Assembly: GCA_947462525.1 (NCBI GenBank)
Contig: CANHPK010000103.1
Coordinates: 1-6,183, forward strand
Direction of reading: 5' to 3'
Length of the DNA: 6,183 nucleotides
From: Roseiflexaceae bacterium
Lineage (GTDB): Bacteria > Chloroflexota > Chloroflexia > Chloroflexales > Roseiflexaceae
The notes under the pieces were generated by a model, which had not been told where the DNA came from, made no database searches, and worked only from the letters and a program-made list of their open reading frames with translations. This document shows, piece by piece, positions 1 through 5,820 of this stretch. The position numbers were made by a program, and so were the translations under genes. Position 1 is the first letter of the stretch. Every line of letters starts with the position of its first letter.

Positions 1-668
1 ACTTCACCTGGGTCGAGTTCACGAATGAACTCGGCACCAATGGTCGCGAGTGCGCAGCTTTCGGATGCGACGACCCAGCCGCTCCCGATTTTGCCCAGAC
101 ACAGTGGATGCACGCCCCACGGGTCACGGAGCGCATAGAGCGTGTCACGAGTCAGAACCGTGAGGCAGTATGCGCCTTCGGCACGGGTCATCAATGCATT
201 GATGCGTTCGTCCCAGTTTGTCCCAGGACCACCGGCAAGCATTTGGACGATGACTTCACTATCGCTCGTAGAACTAAGACCGAACCCGCGTTGAAAGAGT
301 TCATTCCGCAATTCGGTGCCGTTGGTCAAGTTGCCGTTGTGACCAATGGCCAATGGACCGAGCGCACTTTGCACAACAAACGGTTGCGCATTCAGGAGCT
401 TCGAAGAACCAGTGGTCGAGTAGCGCGTGTGTCCAATGGCGACATGGCCAATCAGTGGTTTGAGTTTTTCTTCGGTGAAGACCTGAGAGACAAGCCCCAT
501 TTCTTTGTGGAGACTAATTGACGTACCGTCGGCGACGGCGATGCCGGCGCTTTCTTGACCGCGATGTTGGAGGGCATACAAGCCAAAGAACGTCATGCGA
601 GCGACGTCTTCGTCCGGCGCGAAAATTCCGAAAATCCCGCACTCATGTTGTGGTTTATCGTCGAACAT
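1..668 (-). CDS. purF: Amidophosphoribosyltransferase PurF, N-terminal glutaminase half (partial, runs off left edge)
   Basis: PurF catalyses the first committed step of de novo purine synthesis in the cytoplasm: glutamine plus PRPP gives 5-phosphoribosylamine. The 222 codons present cover the class II glutamine amidotransferase (Ntn-hydrolase) domain. Visible signatures are ECGIFGIF, with the likely N-terminal nucleophile Cys10 after a nine-residue propeptide; ALQHRGQESAGIA (residues 32-44); GHTRYSTTG (79-87); HNGNLTN (110-116) with oxyanion Asn111; and TSDSEV (134-139). The PRPP-binding phosphoribosyltransferase half would lie left of position 1, since the family is usually about 470-500 residues. 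The ATG at 668-666 was chosen because it gives the short propeptide typical of Bacillus-type PurF, is preceded by a purine-rich GAGAGGG ribosome site, and lies about 25 bases past a perfect TATAAT. The gene is divergent from the thioredoxin gene. No frameshift is seen. The identification is very secure; only the missing C-terminus is unseen. Confidence 0.96.
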   Translation of the reverse strand, partial: MFDDKPQHECGIFGIFAPDEDVARMTFFGLYALQHRGQESAGIAVADGTSISLHKEMGLVSQVFTEEKLKPLIGHVAIGHTRYSTTGSSKLLNAQPFVVQSALGPLAIGHNGNLTNGTELRNELFQRGFGLSSTSDSEVIVQMLAGGPGTNWDERINALMTRAEGAYCLTVLTRDTLYALRDPWGVHPLCLGKIGSGWVVASESCALATIGAEFIRELDPGE

Positions 669-691
669 GTGTCCCTCTCTTATTCGTTTTC

Positions 692-697
692 ATTATA
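692..697 (-). promoter_or_regulatory. -10 box of the purF promoter
   Basis: Read on the minus strand this is a perfect TATAAT, preceded by G. Transcription would start near 685, leaving a leader of roughly 17 bases before the purF ATG. No good -35 box exists: at 17-base spacing the hexamer is CATACG (720-715). The short leader leaves no room for a purine riboswitch. This is a prediction from sequence only. Confidence 0.6.
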
Positions 698-736
698 CCC
701 AATTCATCATCCCTCGTATGGACTCGGTTCCTCTTG

Positions 737-742
737 TATAAT
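737..742 (+). promoter_or_regulatory. -10 box of the rightward (thioredoxin-ggt-lipoprotein) promoter
   Basis: A perfect TATAAT on the plus strand, preceded by TTG. The predicted start near 749-750 gives a leader of about 18 bases. At 17-base spacing the -35 position (714-719) reads TCGTAT, a poor match. It occupies almost the same bases as the -35 position of the opposing purF promoter, so the two promoters probably compete or share an activator. Prediction from sequence only. Confidence 0.6.
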
Positions 743-754
743 TCAGACACAGCG

Positions 755-760
755 AAAGGA
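755..760 (+). promoter_or_regulatory. Ribosome binding site that sets the thioredoxin start
   Basis: AAAGGA lies six bases before the ATG at 767. With the TATAAT at 737-742 it decides that translation begins at 767, rather than at upstream in-frame starts from 518 onward that would run antisense through purF. Confidence 0.7.
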
Positions 761-766
761 TTGCGC

Positions 767-1249
767 ATGTTTGTCAATCAAAATTCCCTTATCATCTTGC
801 TTGTTCTGGTCCTCGGCGGCACCGTTTGGTGGGCAAATACCGCCGGTTGGTCGCTCGTACAAATCGCAGTCGTCGCACTTGTTGTGATTGGGTTTGTCGC
901 AATGGGTGTGTATGCGCAGCGGAACGCTACGGCAGATGTCCCGGCTATTCTCAAAGCGGGCAAACCGGTCCTCGTCGAGTATTATTCCGAATTCTGAATG
1001 GGCTGCGTCATTTCGAAGCCCATCGTGAATGGGATTGAACAGGATTACGGCAAAAACCTCCAAGTCGTGCATCTCGATGCGCGTAATGCAGATAACCGCG
1101 CCATCGCTGCACAGATTGGCGTAATGATGACGCCGACGTATGTGCTCTTTGACGCAAATGGCACAGAAGTCTGGCGTGCAGCTGGTGCGTTCAGTCGACC
1201 ACAATTCGATACCATTGCGGCCACATTGGGAGTTGAGGTACCACGCTAA
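767..1249 (+). CDS. Membrane-anchored thioredoxin-fold protein, candidate selenoprotein (Sec77-x-x-Cys80) with in-frame TGA at 995-997
   Basis: Read through the TGA, this gives a 160-residue protein. Residues about 7-26 and 29-50 are two hydrophobic segments, so it is probably membrane-anchored. A thioredoxin-like domain follows: strand PVLVEYYSEF (67-76), the redox motif (TGA)-M-G-C at 77-80, helix SKPIVNGIEQ, strand LQVVHLDA (98-105), and the cis-proline motif MTPTYVLFD (Pro123). In thioredoxins the strand ending in F is followed directly by Cys-x-x-Cys. Here the first Cys position is TGA, the substitution expected for selenocysteine. The resolving Cys80 is TGC. The frame is unbroken before and after the TGA, and the true stop is TAA at 1247-1249, overlapping the ggt ATG by one base. 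The role would be thiol-disulfide exchange; the partner is unknown. Alternatives are a sequencing error or point mutation of TGC/TGT to TGA (pseudogene). The organism's selA, selB, selC and selD genes are not in the window, so Sec insertion is inferred. Confidence 0.75.
998..1023 (+). other. Alternative hairpin directly after the TGA, exclusive with the SECIS candidate
   Basis: ATGGGCT (998-1004) is a perfect complement of AGCCCAT (1017-1023), giving seven pairs around a 12-base loop. Two further pairs (C1006-G1015, G1007-C1014) can form inside. It shares CCCAT with the downstream hairpin, because ATGGG occurs on both sides (998-1002 and 1029-1033), so only one can form at a time. It starts immediately after the TGA, closer than usual for a bacterial SECIS. 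It may be an alternative SECIS or a competing fold. Confidence 0.4.
1012..1039 (+). promoter_or_regulatory. Candidate bacterial SECIS hairpin for UGA recoding
   Basis: The core is a five-pair stem CCCAT/ATGGG (1019-1023 with 1029-1033) closing the five-base loop CGTGA (1024-1028). It can be extended by an A-A/T-T pair step (1016-1017 with 1035-1036) across a G-A mismatch, then TTC/GAA (1012-1014 with 1037-1039) past a bulged G1015. The apical loop begins 27 bases after the TGA and has G in its second position followed by T. This fits the published bacterial SECIS consensus as I recall it: apical loop about 16-37 bases past the UGA, with a G in the first two loop bases. The structure is inside the coding sequence, as bacterial SECIS elements are. 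Folding was done by eye only. Confidence 0.55.
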
Positions 1250-2847
1250 TGAAGAGTATGAGCGCATTTCCTTCACGACGGTCCATGGTGGTCAGCACGG
1301 GCGGGTCTGTCGCAACGAGTCATCCCTTGGCAGCCCAGGCTGGGTTGCAGATGCTGGCACAAGGGGGAACGGCTGCCGATGCGGTCATCGCGGCTGCAGC
1401 GGTATTGAACGTGGTCGAACCAATGAGCACCGGGATAGGCGGCGATGCATTCGCCTTGGTCTACGATGCAAAAACCAACGGCGTCACCGCGTTGAACGGC
1501 AGCGGGCGTGCGCCACGGAGTTTGACGAGAGATGTGTTCCATGCCCAAGGCCACAAGACGATCCCACTCAACGGCGTACTTCCGATTACGGTGCCTGGTG
1601 CAGTCGCAGCGTGGGAAGATCTGATTGCTGCGCACGGTAATTTGTCGTTCGAACAGATACTTGCACCCGCTATCAACTACGCCCGAAATGGGTTTGCAGT
1701 GAGCGAAATCATTGCACGTGGGTGGGCCAAAGCCGAAGCCAAGTTGCGCCTCCACCCCGATGCAGAACGGATCTTCTTGCCGAACGGCTCAGCGCCGGCA
1801 CTTGGGCAGCGGTTTTTTCAGCCGGAACTCGCCGCGACGTTCGAAGCAATTGTGGCAGGTGGTGCAGAGTCTTTTTATCGCGGAGCGCTTGCCGACCGTA
1901 TCGTCGCCGCACTCACACGCGACGGCGCGTTCTTGAGCAAAGCCGATATGGCCGCACATCGGTCCGAGTGGGTGACCCCAGCCCACGCATCCTACCGCGG
2001 GTATGACGTGTACGAATGCCCACCCAATGGCCAAGGTCTGACCGCATTGATTGCACTGCGGATGCTCGAAGGGTTCGATCTGAGCCAGTACCCACCACAT
2101 TCTGCCCAAGCCTTGCACATCCAAATCGAAACCATGCGGTTAGCGTTTGCCGATGCGGCGCGCTACATTGCCGACCCCGCGTTCAAACATGTGCCTGTCG
2201 AGGCGCTGTTGTCCGATGCATACATCACACCACGCCGCGCATTGGTCAATATGCATGCAGTGTCTGAAGTCCATGCGGGCGAACTGCCAATCTCGAACGA
2301 CACGGTGTACATTACTGCGGTCGATCAGTGGGGCAATGCGGTTTCGTTCATCAATAGTTTGTACTACGGGTTTGGGTCAGGTGTTGTTGCTGGGGATACC
2401 GGCATTTGTATGCAAAATCGTGGTGCCTGCTTCGTCCTTGCTGAGGGTCACCCCAACGCATTAGAACCAGGTAAGCGACCCTACCATACGATTATTCCGT
2501 GCATGGTCACCAAGGACGACGCATTGTGGGCGAGTTTCGGCGTCATGGGCGGTTTCATGCAACCCCAAGGGCATGCCCAAATGCTGGTCAACATGATTGA
2601 TTATGGGATGAACCCCCAGGAAGCACTCGATGCTCCGCGGTACGAACTCCTCGAACCATACGAAGGCAAAAAGACCCTCGCACTTGAGCACTCGCCTGAT
2701 GTCCAAGCAGCGTTGCGCGCACTGGGGCACGAGATTGTCGACGCAGAGGTCGGTGGTTTCGGTGGTGGACAGATCATTGTCGTTGAGGACGGTGTTGCGT
2801 ACGCAGGATCGGACCCGCGCAAAGACGGTGCGGCAGTAGGGCTATAG
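1249..2847 (+). CDS. ggt: Gamma-glutamyltransferase family protein (YwrD-like)
   Basis: A 532-residue member of the gamma-glutamyltranspeptidase Ntn-hydrolase family, which is made as a precursor and cleaves itself at a threonine that becomes the nucleophile. It hydrolyses or transfers gamma-glutamyl groups from glutathione or related amides. Near the N-terminus are the family motifs ATSHPLAAQAGLQML and VEPMSTGIGGDAF, then NGSGRAP. The processing site is NDTVYITAVD, with Thr352 as predicted nucleophile, giving a small subunit of about 181 residues. FGSGVVAGDTG and FGVMGGFMQPQGHAQ follow, the latter typical of the YwrD-like branch, then NPQEALDAPRY. The residue after the nucleophile is Val353, where E. 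coli GGT has a second Thr. No signal peptide is seen, so a cytoplasmic location is likely. GAGGT at 1235-1239 is the ribosome site. The ATG overlaps the thioredoxin stop (TAATG), implying translational coupling. ATGs at 1258 and 1285 are alternative starts. The true substrate is unknown. Confidence 0.92.
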   Translation: MKSMSAFPSRRSMVVSTGGSVATSHPLAAQAGLQMLAQGGTAADAVIAAAAVLNVVEPMSTGIGGDAFALVYDAKTNGVTALNGSGRAPRSLTRDVFHAQGHKTIPLNGVLPITVPGAVAAWEDLIAAHGNLSFEQILAPAINYARNGFAVSEIIARGWAKAEAKLRLHPDAERIFLPNGSAPALGQRFFQPELAATFEAIVAGGAESFYRGALADRIVAALTRDGAFLSKADMAAHRSEWVTPAHASYRGYDVYECPPNGQGLTALIALRMLEGFDLSQYPPHSAQALHIQIETMRLAFADAARYIADPAFKHVPVEALLSDAYITPRRALVNMHAVSEVHAGELPISNDTVYITAVDQWGNAVSFINSLYYGFGSGVVAGDTGICMQNRGACFVLAEGHPNALEPGKRPYHTIIPCMVTKDDALWASFGVMGGFMQPQGHAQMLVNMIDYGMNPQEALDAPRYELLEPYEGKKTLALEHSPDVQAALRALGHEIVDAEVGGFGGGQIIVVEDGVAYAGSDPRKDGAAVGL

Positions 2848-2848
2848 G

Positions 2849-4522
2849 ATGATGGGTTTTGCACGACGGATGTTTGCTCGCGTACAACCAATGATCCGCG
2901 CCGTCCTCCTTGCCGGGCTCGTGCTGTCGGGCTGTCAACTCCCGACATCCGTCCAATCGCTGTTTTCGACCGAGCCAGTTATTCCACGGGGTGGAAGTGT
3001 GGCGATTGCCCTGCCTGATGCACTTACCACCGTACAACCGTGGAATGTTACAACCCGCGCAGCAGAAGCGTTTGTCACGATCTCTCACGCAGGATTGATG
3101 CGGCTGGATCGTACCGGCACCCCGCAGCCAGAATTGCTCGATCGCTGGGAGGCGAATCCTGCAGGTACGGTTGTCACCGCGACCTTGAAGGCCGATCTCC
3201 AATGGTCTGATGCTGTCCCACTGACCAGTGCAGATGTGGTCTATACCTACCAAACACTGCTTTCGTTCGCCCCTACCACCCCGCTACTCCGTGAAATGCA
3301 TGTCATCGAGCGTGTCGAAGCGGTTGATCCAGCGAATGTGGTCTTTACATTATCTGCACCCTACGCACCATTGCTCAGCCTCTGGGCACTGCCTGTGCTT
3401 CCGATGCATGCGGTCGGGACGCAACCAATCGAAACACTGAACCTCGTCTCGTTGACGGTTGGTGCAGGTCCGTTTGTCTATGCCAACAAAGACGAAGCCG
3501 GTTCCTTCCACCTGCGTGCGAACCCTTTGTATGTACGTGGTGCGCCGTATCTCGACGAAATACAACTGCTCCCTGCACAATCATCCACCGATACGATGCG
3601 TGCGTTGTCTGCGAATACCATTCACATCGCAGAATTAGAAAATCCATGGAGCGTCGAGCAACCTGCGACTGTCGCTACCGCGCGTGTGGTGCAAAATGAG
3701 CTGATGGCTTTGGTACTGAATGTCCGTACGCAACGACTGTTCTCAGATCCTGCCCTGCGCCAGCTGTTGCGCGCTGCAACGGACGTACCCAATGCAGTAC
3801 AAGAGCATGTGGGTACCTCACACATTGCCGTGGACAGCATGAGTATCCCCAATCATCCGTTTGCTGTCAGTGTCCCTGTCAGCAAGACGCTCGACATAAC
3901 ACCCGCACTTGTTGCTGCAGGATGGATATGGGATAGCGAGCAAAAGCAGTTTCTGCGCGAAGAAGAACCGCTTGTCATCAGACTCATTGTCGATCAAACC
4001 AATCAAGCTGCAATGCGACTCGCCGAATCGTTGGCCACGCAATGGCGCGGCTTGGGGCTTACTGTTGCGTTGACACCGTCTGAGCGTCAGACATACCTCA
4101 AGCAATTTATTCCACCGTTTGCGTACGATGTCGCCATCGTCACGTGGGCGAACGGTCGCAGTAGCAGTGTGTATGCAGATACATTTGTGTATGACGGAAG
4201 CACGACGCCGTTGTTCGATAGTGCGTTGATAAATCCCGGTATGCCGGATATCAGTCCGACGCTGAACCTGCCCGGTTACAGTAACCCAGATTTCACTGCG
4301 TTACAAAATCGAGCGCTGCGTACCTACGAGACCGCTGCACGGGCAGTCATCGAACGCCAGGCAATCCAGATCGCGCTTGACAGTGCTGCAATCATCCCGA
4401 TTGCTCGCCCGGTGCACACAATGGCGTGGCAATCTGGGATTGCCACGCCTGGAGGGGGACTCGTCTTGGATACCCCTTGGTATCTGTTTGGGGTGGAACA
4501 GTGGTACCGTACGGCTGATTAG
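2849..4522 (+). CDS. ABC transporter substrate-binding lipoprotein, family 5 (peptide/nickel type)
   Basis: A 557-residue extracytoplasmic solute-binding protein of the SBP_bac_5 (DppA/OppA/NikA) family, which captures peptides or similar ligands for an ABC importer. Residues 1-29 form a lipoprotein signal: basic start (RR, R), hydrophobic core, and lipobox L-S-G-C with Cys29 as the lipidated residue. Family signatures include PQPELLDRWE (93-101), LQWSDAVPLTSADVVYTY (117-134), LPMHAVG (184-190), GAGPF (205-209), NPLYVRGAPYLDEIQL (225-240), and near the C-terminus YDVAIVTW and a YSNPDFTALQNRA block. The length is typical. The ATG lies two bases after the ggt TAG, so the two are probably co-transcribed and coupled; a second in-frame ATG at 2852 is possible. 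No permease or ATPase genes are adjacent, so it is an orphan here. Its stop interlocks with the M20 gene's stop. The ligand cannot be told from sequence; peptides or gamma-glutamyl compounds would suit the neighbour but that is inference. Confidence 0.9.
   Translation: MMGFARRMFARVQPMIRAVLLAGLVLSGCQLPTSVQSLFSTEPVIPRGGSVAIALPDALTTVQPWNVTTRAAEAFVTISHAGLMRLDRTGTPQPELLDRWEANPAGTVVTATLKADLQWSDAVPLTSADVVYTYQTLLSFAPTTPLLREMHVIERVEAVDPANVVFTLSAPYAPLLSLWALPVLPMHAVGTQPIETLNLVSLTVGAGPFVYANKDEAGSFHLRANPLYVRGAPYLDEIQLLPAQSSTDTMRALSANTIHIAELENPWSVEQPATVATARVVQNELMALVLNVRTQRLFSDPALRQLLRAATDVPNAVQEHVGTSHIAVDSMSIPNHPFAVSVPVSKTLDITPALVAAGWIWDSEQKQFLREEEPLVIRLIVDQTNQAAMRLAESLATQWRGLGLTVALTPSERQTYLKQFIPPFAYDVAIVTWANGRSSSVYADTFVYDGSTTPLFDSALINPGMPDISPTLNLPGYSNPDFTALQNRALRTYETAARAVIERQAIQIALDSAAIIPIARPVHTMAWQSGIATPGGGLVLDTPWYLFGVEQWYRTAD
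4423..4449. repeat. Perfect 12-bp inverted repeat with 3-base loop inside the 3' end of the lipoprotein gene
   Basis: GGCGTGGCAATC (4423-4434) and GATTGCCACGCC (4438-4449) are exact reverse complements around TGG. The resulting RNA hairpin would be strong on either strand. It encodes part of an A-W-Q-S-G-I-A-T stretch. On the plus strand no T-run follows. On the minus strand ATTGTGTG follows, a weak T-rich tract about 70-100 bases past the M20 stop. It may act as a 3'-end structure or bidirectional terminator for the convergent genes. Confidence 0.5.
4469..4484. repeat. Perfect 6-bp hairpin (GATACC/GGTATC, 4-base loop) near the lipoprotein stop
   Basis: GATACC (4469-4474) pairs with GGTATC (4479-4484) around CCTT, and two G-U wobbles can extend it outward in the plus-strand RNA. 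On the plus strand TGTTTG follows, short of a real terminator U-run. It lies 20 bases after the larger inverted repeat and about 35 bases before the lipoprotein stop codon. A role in transcript ends is only a guess. Confidence 0.3.
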
Positions 4523-5790
4523 TCGTCGTACCCGATGTAGCGCAACGCGGTCACTGCAAGACTCCGTGCGACCGTGACGATGTCTTCGATGGGGACGTAT
4601 TCGTCGGGTTTGTGTGCGAGGCGCACATCGCCGGGACCATACATAACCGTTGGCATTCCACCCTGGTGCACCAACAGACGCATGTCTGCGCCGTAGGTCA
4701 TCCCTTCGAGAGCAGGCGCTGCTCCGCCGGTGGTCGTCTGATGCGCGCCGCTCAAGATCCCTACGATGGGGTGATTGACGTCGCACTCAGCAGGTTCAAA
4801 TGTTCCGCCCCACCACTCCACAATGGGCGGATGCTCACGCAACCACGGATCCAATTGTGCAGCAGCCGCCACCGCCTGTTCGAGTTCTCGTCGGGCAGCG
4901 TTGGAGTCCTCGCCAATGCCGATGCCGTAGCGCCCTTCGGCGACGAGTTCTTCGGCGACACTCGACGGCCAATTCCCGGCACGCACCGTCCCGATGCTGA
5001 GTGGGTACGGCAAGCGATACTGTGCAAAGAGCGGATGGCGCATCCGTGCGTTACGACGTTCTTCGAGTTGCACCAGTGCGGTGTGAATGAGCATGTACTT
5101 CTCGATCGCACTGACGCCTTCTTCACGGTAGCACCCGTGCGCAGACAAACCAGGGACGCGTATCCGGACATTGTGTGCCCCGGCTTGGGCAGGTGCAATC
5201 GCCAATCGGGTTGGTTCCGGGATAATTGCTGCGTCTGCAATATAGCCGCGCACAATCGTTGCTAACGTCCCGCAGCCACCGTCTTCTTCGCCAATCACGC
5301 TGGCAATGTGCAATCGACCGCGGAGTGCGACTCCACTTGCTTTGATTGCATGTGCCGCCCACAATGCAGCGACCAAACCCGCTTTCATGTCCAATGCGCC
5401 GCGTCCATACACGCGCCCGTCGCGTACGGTTGCGGTATATGGGTCACTGTGCCAATTGGCGCGATCACCAGCGGGCACCACGTCGATGTGGCCATTGAAC
5501 AGCAGCGTTTTGCCGCCACGATCTGCGCCGATTGTCCCAACGACGCCGAGCCCCGTGCTCCGCTCGACTTCCCAGCTAAACGCTGGGTGTTGGCGCAGGG
5601 TGGAGAAGTCAATGTCCCAGACATCCGTCTCGAATCCAAAGGCACGCATTTTGGACGCGATGTGCTGCTGTGCGGCCGTTTCGTTGTCTGCAAGGCTCTG
5701 GAACGACACAAGTTCCCCGAGGAACAGCAACAACTCATCTGGCTGTATTGCATCCAAGACCTGTTGTTCGGTCGCTGTACGCTGCTGCAT
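4519..5790 (-). CDS. M20 family metallopeptidase / ArgE-DapE type deacylase
   Basis: A 423-residue cytoplasmic dinuclear zinc amidohydrolase of the M20 family (acetylornithine deacetylase / succinyl-diaminopimelate desuccinylase group), which removes acyl groups or cleaves small peptides. The full metal site is visible: His101 in GHIDVVP with Asp103, bridging Asp134 in YGRGALDMKAG, general base Glu168 and metal ligand Glu169 in GEEDGG, Glu192 in IPEPT, and His393 in AHKPDEYV. The segment from about residue 198 to 310, including GLSAHGCYREEG with His218, is the inserted lid/dimerisation domain. The length is normal for the family. The ATG at 5790 has only a weak upstream purine stretch (AGAAAG). 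The gene follows the amidinotransferase gene by 30 bases and is likely in its operon. It ends TAA, interlocked with the stop of the convergent lipoprotein gene. ArgE or DapE function cannot be separated by eye; a generic amino-acid deacylase is the safest name. Confidence 0.92.
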   Translation of the reverse strand: MQQRTATEQQVLDAIQPDELLLFLGELVSFQSLADNETAAQQHIASKMRAFGFETDVWDIDFSTLRQHPAFSWEVERSTGLGVVGTIGADRGGKTLLFNGHIDVVPAGDRANWHSDPYTATVRDGRVYGRGALDMKAGLVAALWAAHAIKASGVALRGRLHIASVIGEEDGGCGTLATIVRGYIADAAIIPEPTRLAIAPAQAGAHNVRIRVPGLSAHGCYREEGVSAIEKYMLIHTALVQLEERRNARMRHPLFAQYRLPYPLSIGTVRAGNWPSSVAEELVAEGRYGIGIGEDSNAARRELEQAVAAAAQLDPWLREHPPIVEWWGGTFEPAECDVNHPIVGILSGAHQTTTGGAAPALEGMTYGADMRLLVHQGGMPTVMYGPGDVRLAHKPDEYVPIEDIVTVARSLAVTALRYIGYDD

Positions 5791-5820
5791 GTGACTACTT
5801 TCTGTCCAGTTCGATGATGT

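Noticed and set aside
518..766. N-terminal extension of the thioredoxin frame upstream of 767
   Set aside because: It runs antisense through the start of purF, is rich in arginine with no domain, and lies upstream of the predicted promoter and ribosome site.
995..997. TGA read as tryptophan or glycine under an altered genetic code
   Set aside because: No other gene here has an in-frame TGA, tryptophan is written TGG throughout, and the affected position is the redox Cys site, which fits only Cys or Sec.
998..1249. Stand-alone 83-residue gene starting at the ATG after the TGA
   Set aside because: It begins inside the thioredoxin redox motif, lacks the first strand and the first active-site residue, and has no ribosome site of its own. 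The upstream in-frame half supplies all of these.
743..1276. 177-codon open frame on the minus strand opposite the thioredoxin gene
   Set aside because: Its composition is that of an antisense shadow, it has no recognisable domain, and it covers the rightward promoter and start region.
4469..4490. GATACC/GGTATC hairpin as a standard intrinsic terminator
   Set aside because: The stem is short, the following bases (TGTTTGGGG) are not a U-run, and it lies inside the coding sequence before the stop.
4612..5265. 217-codon plus-strand open frame opposite the M20 gene
   Set aside because: The minus strand encodes a complete M20 enzyme with all metal ligands; the plus frame shows no family motif.
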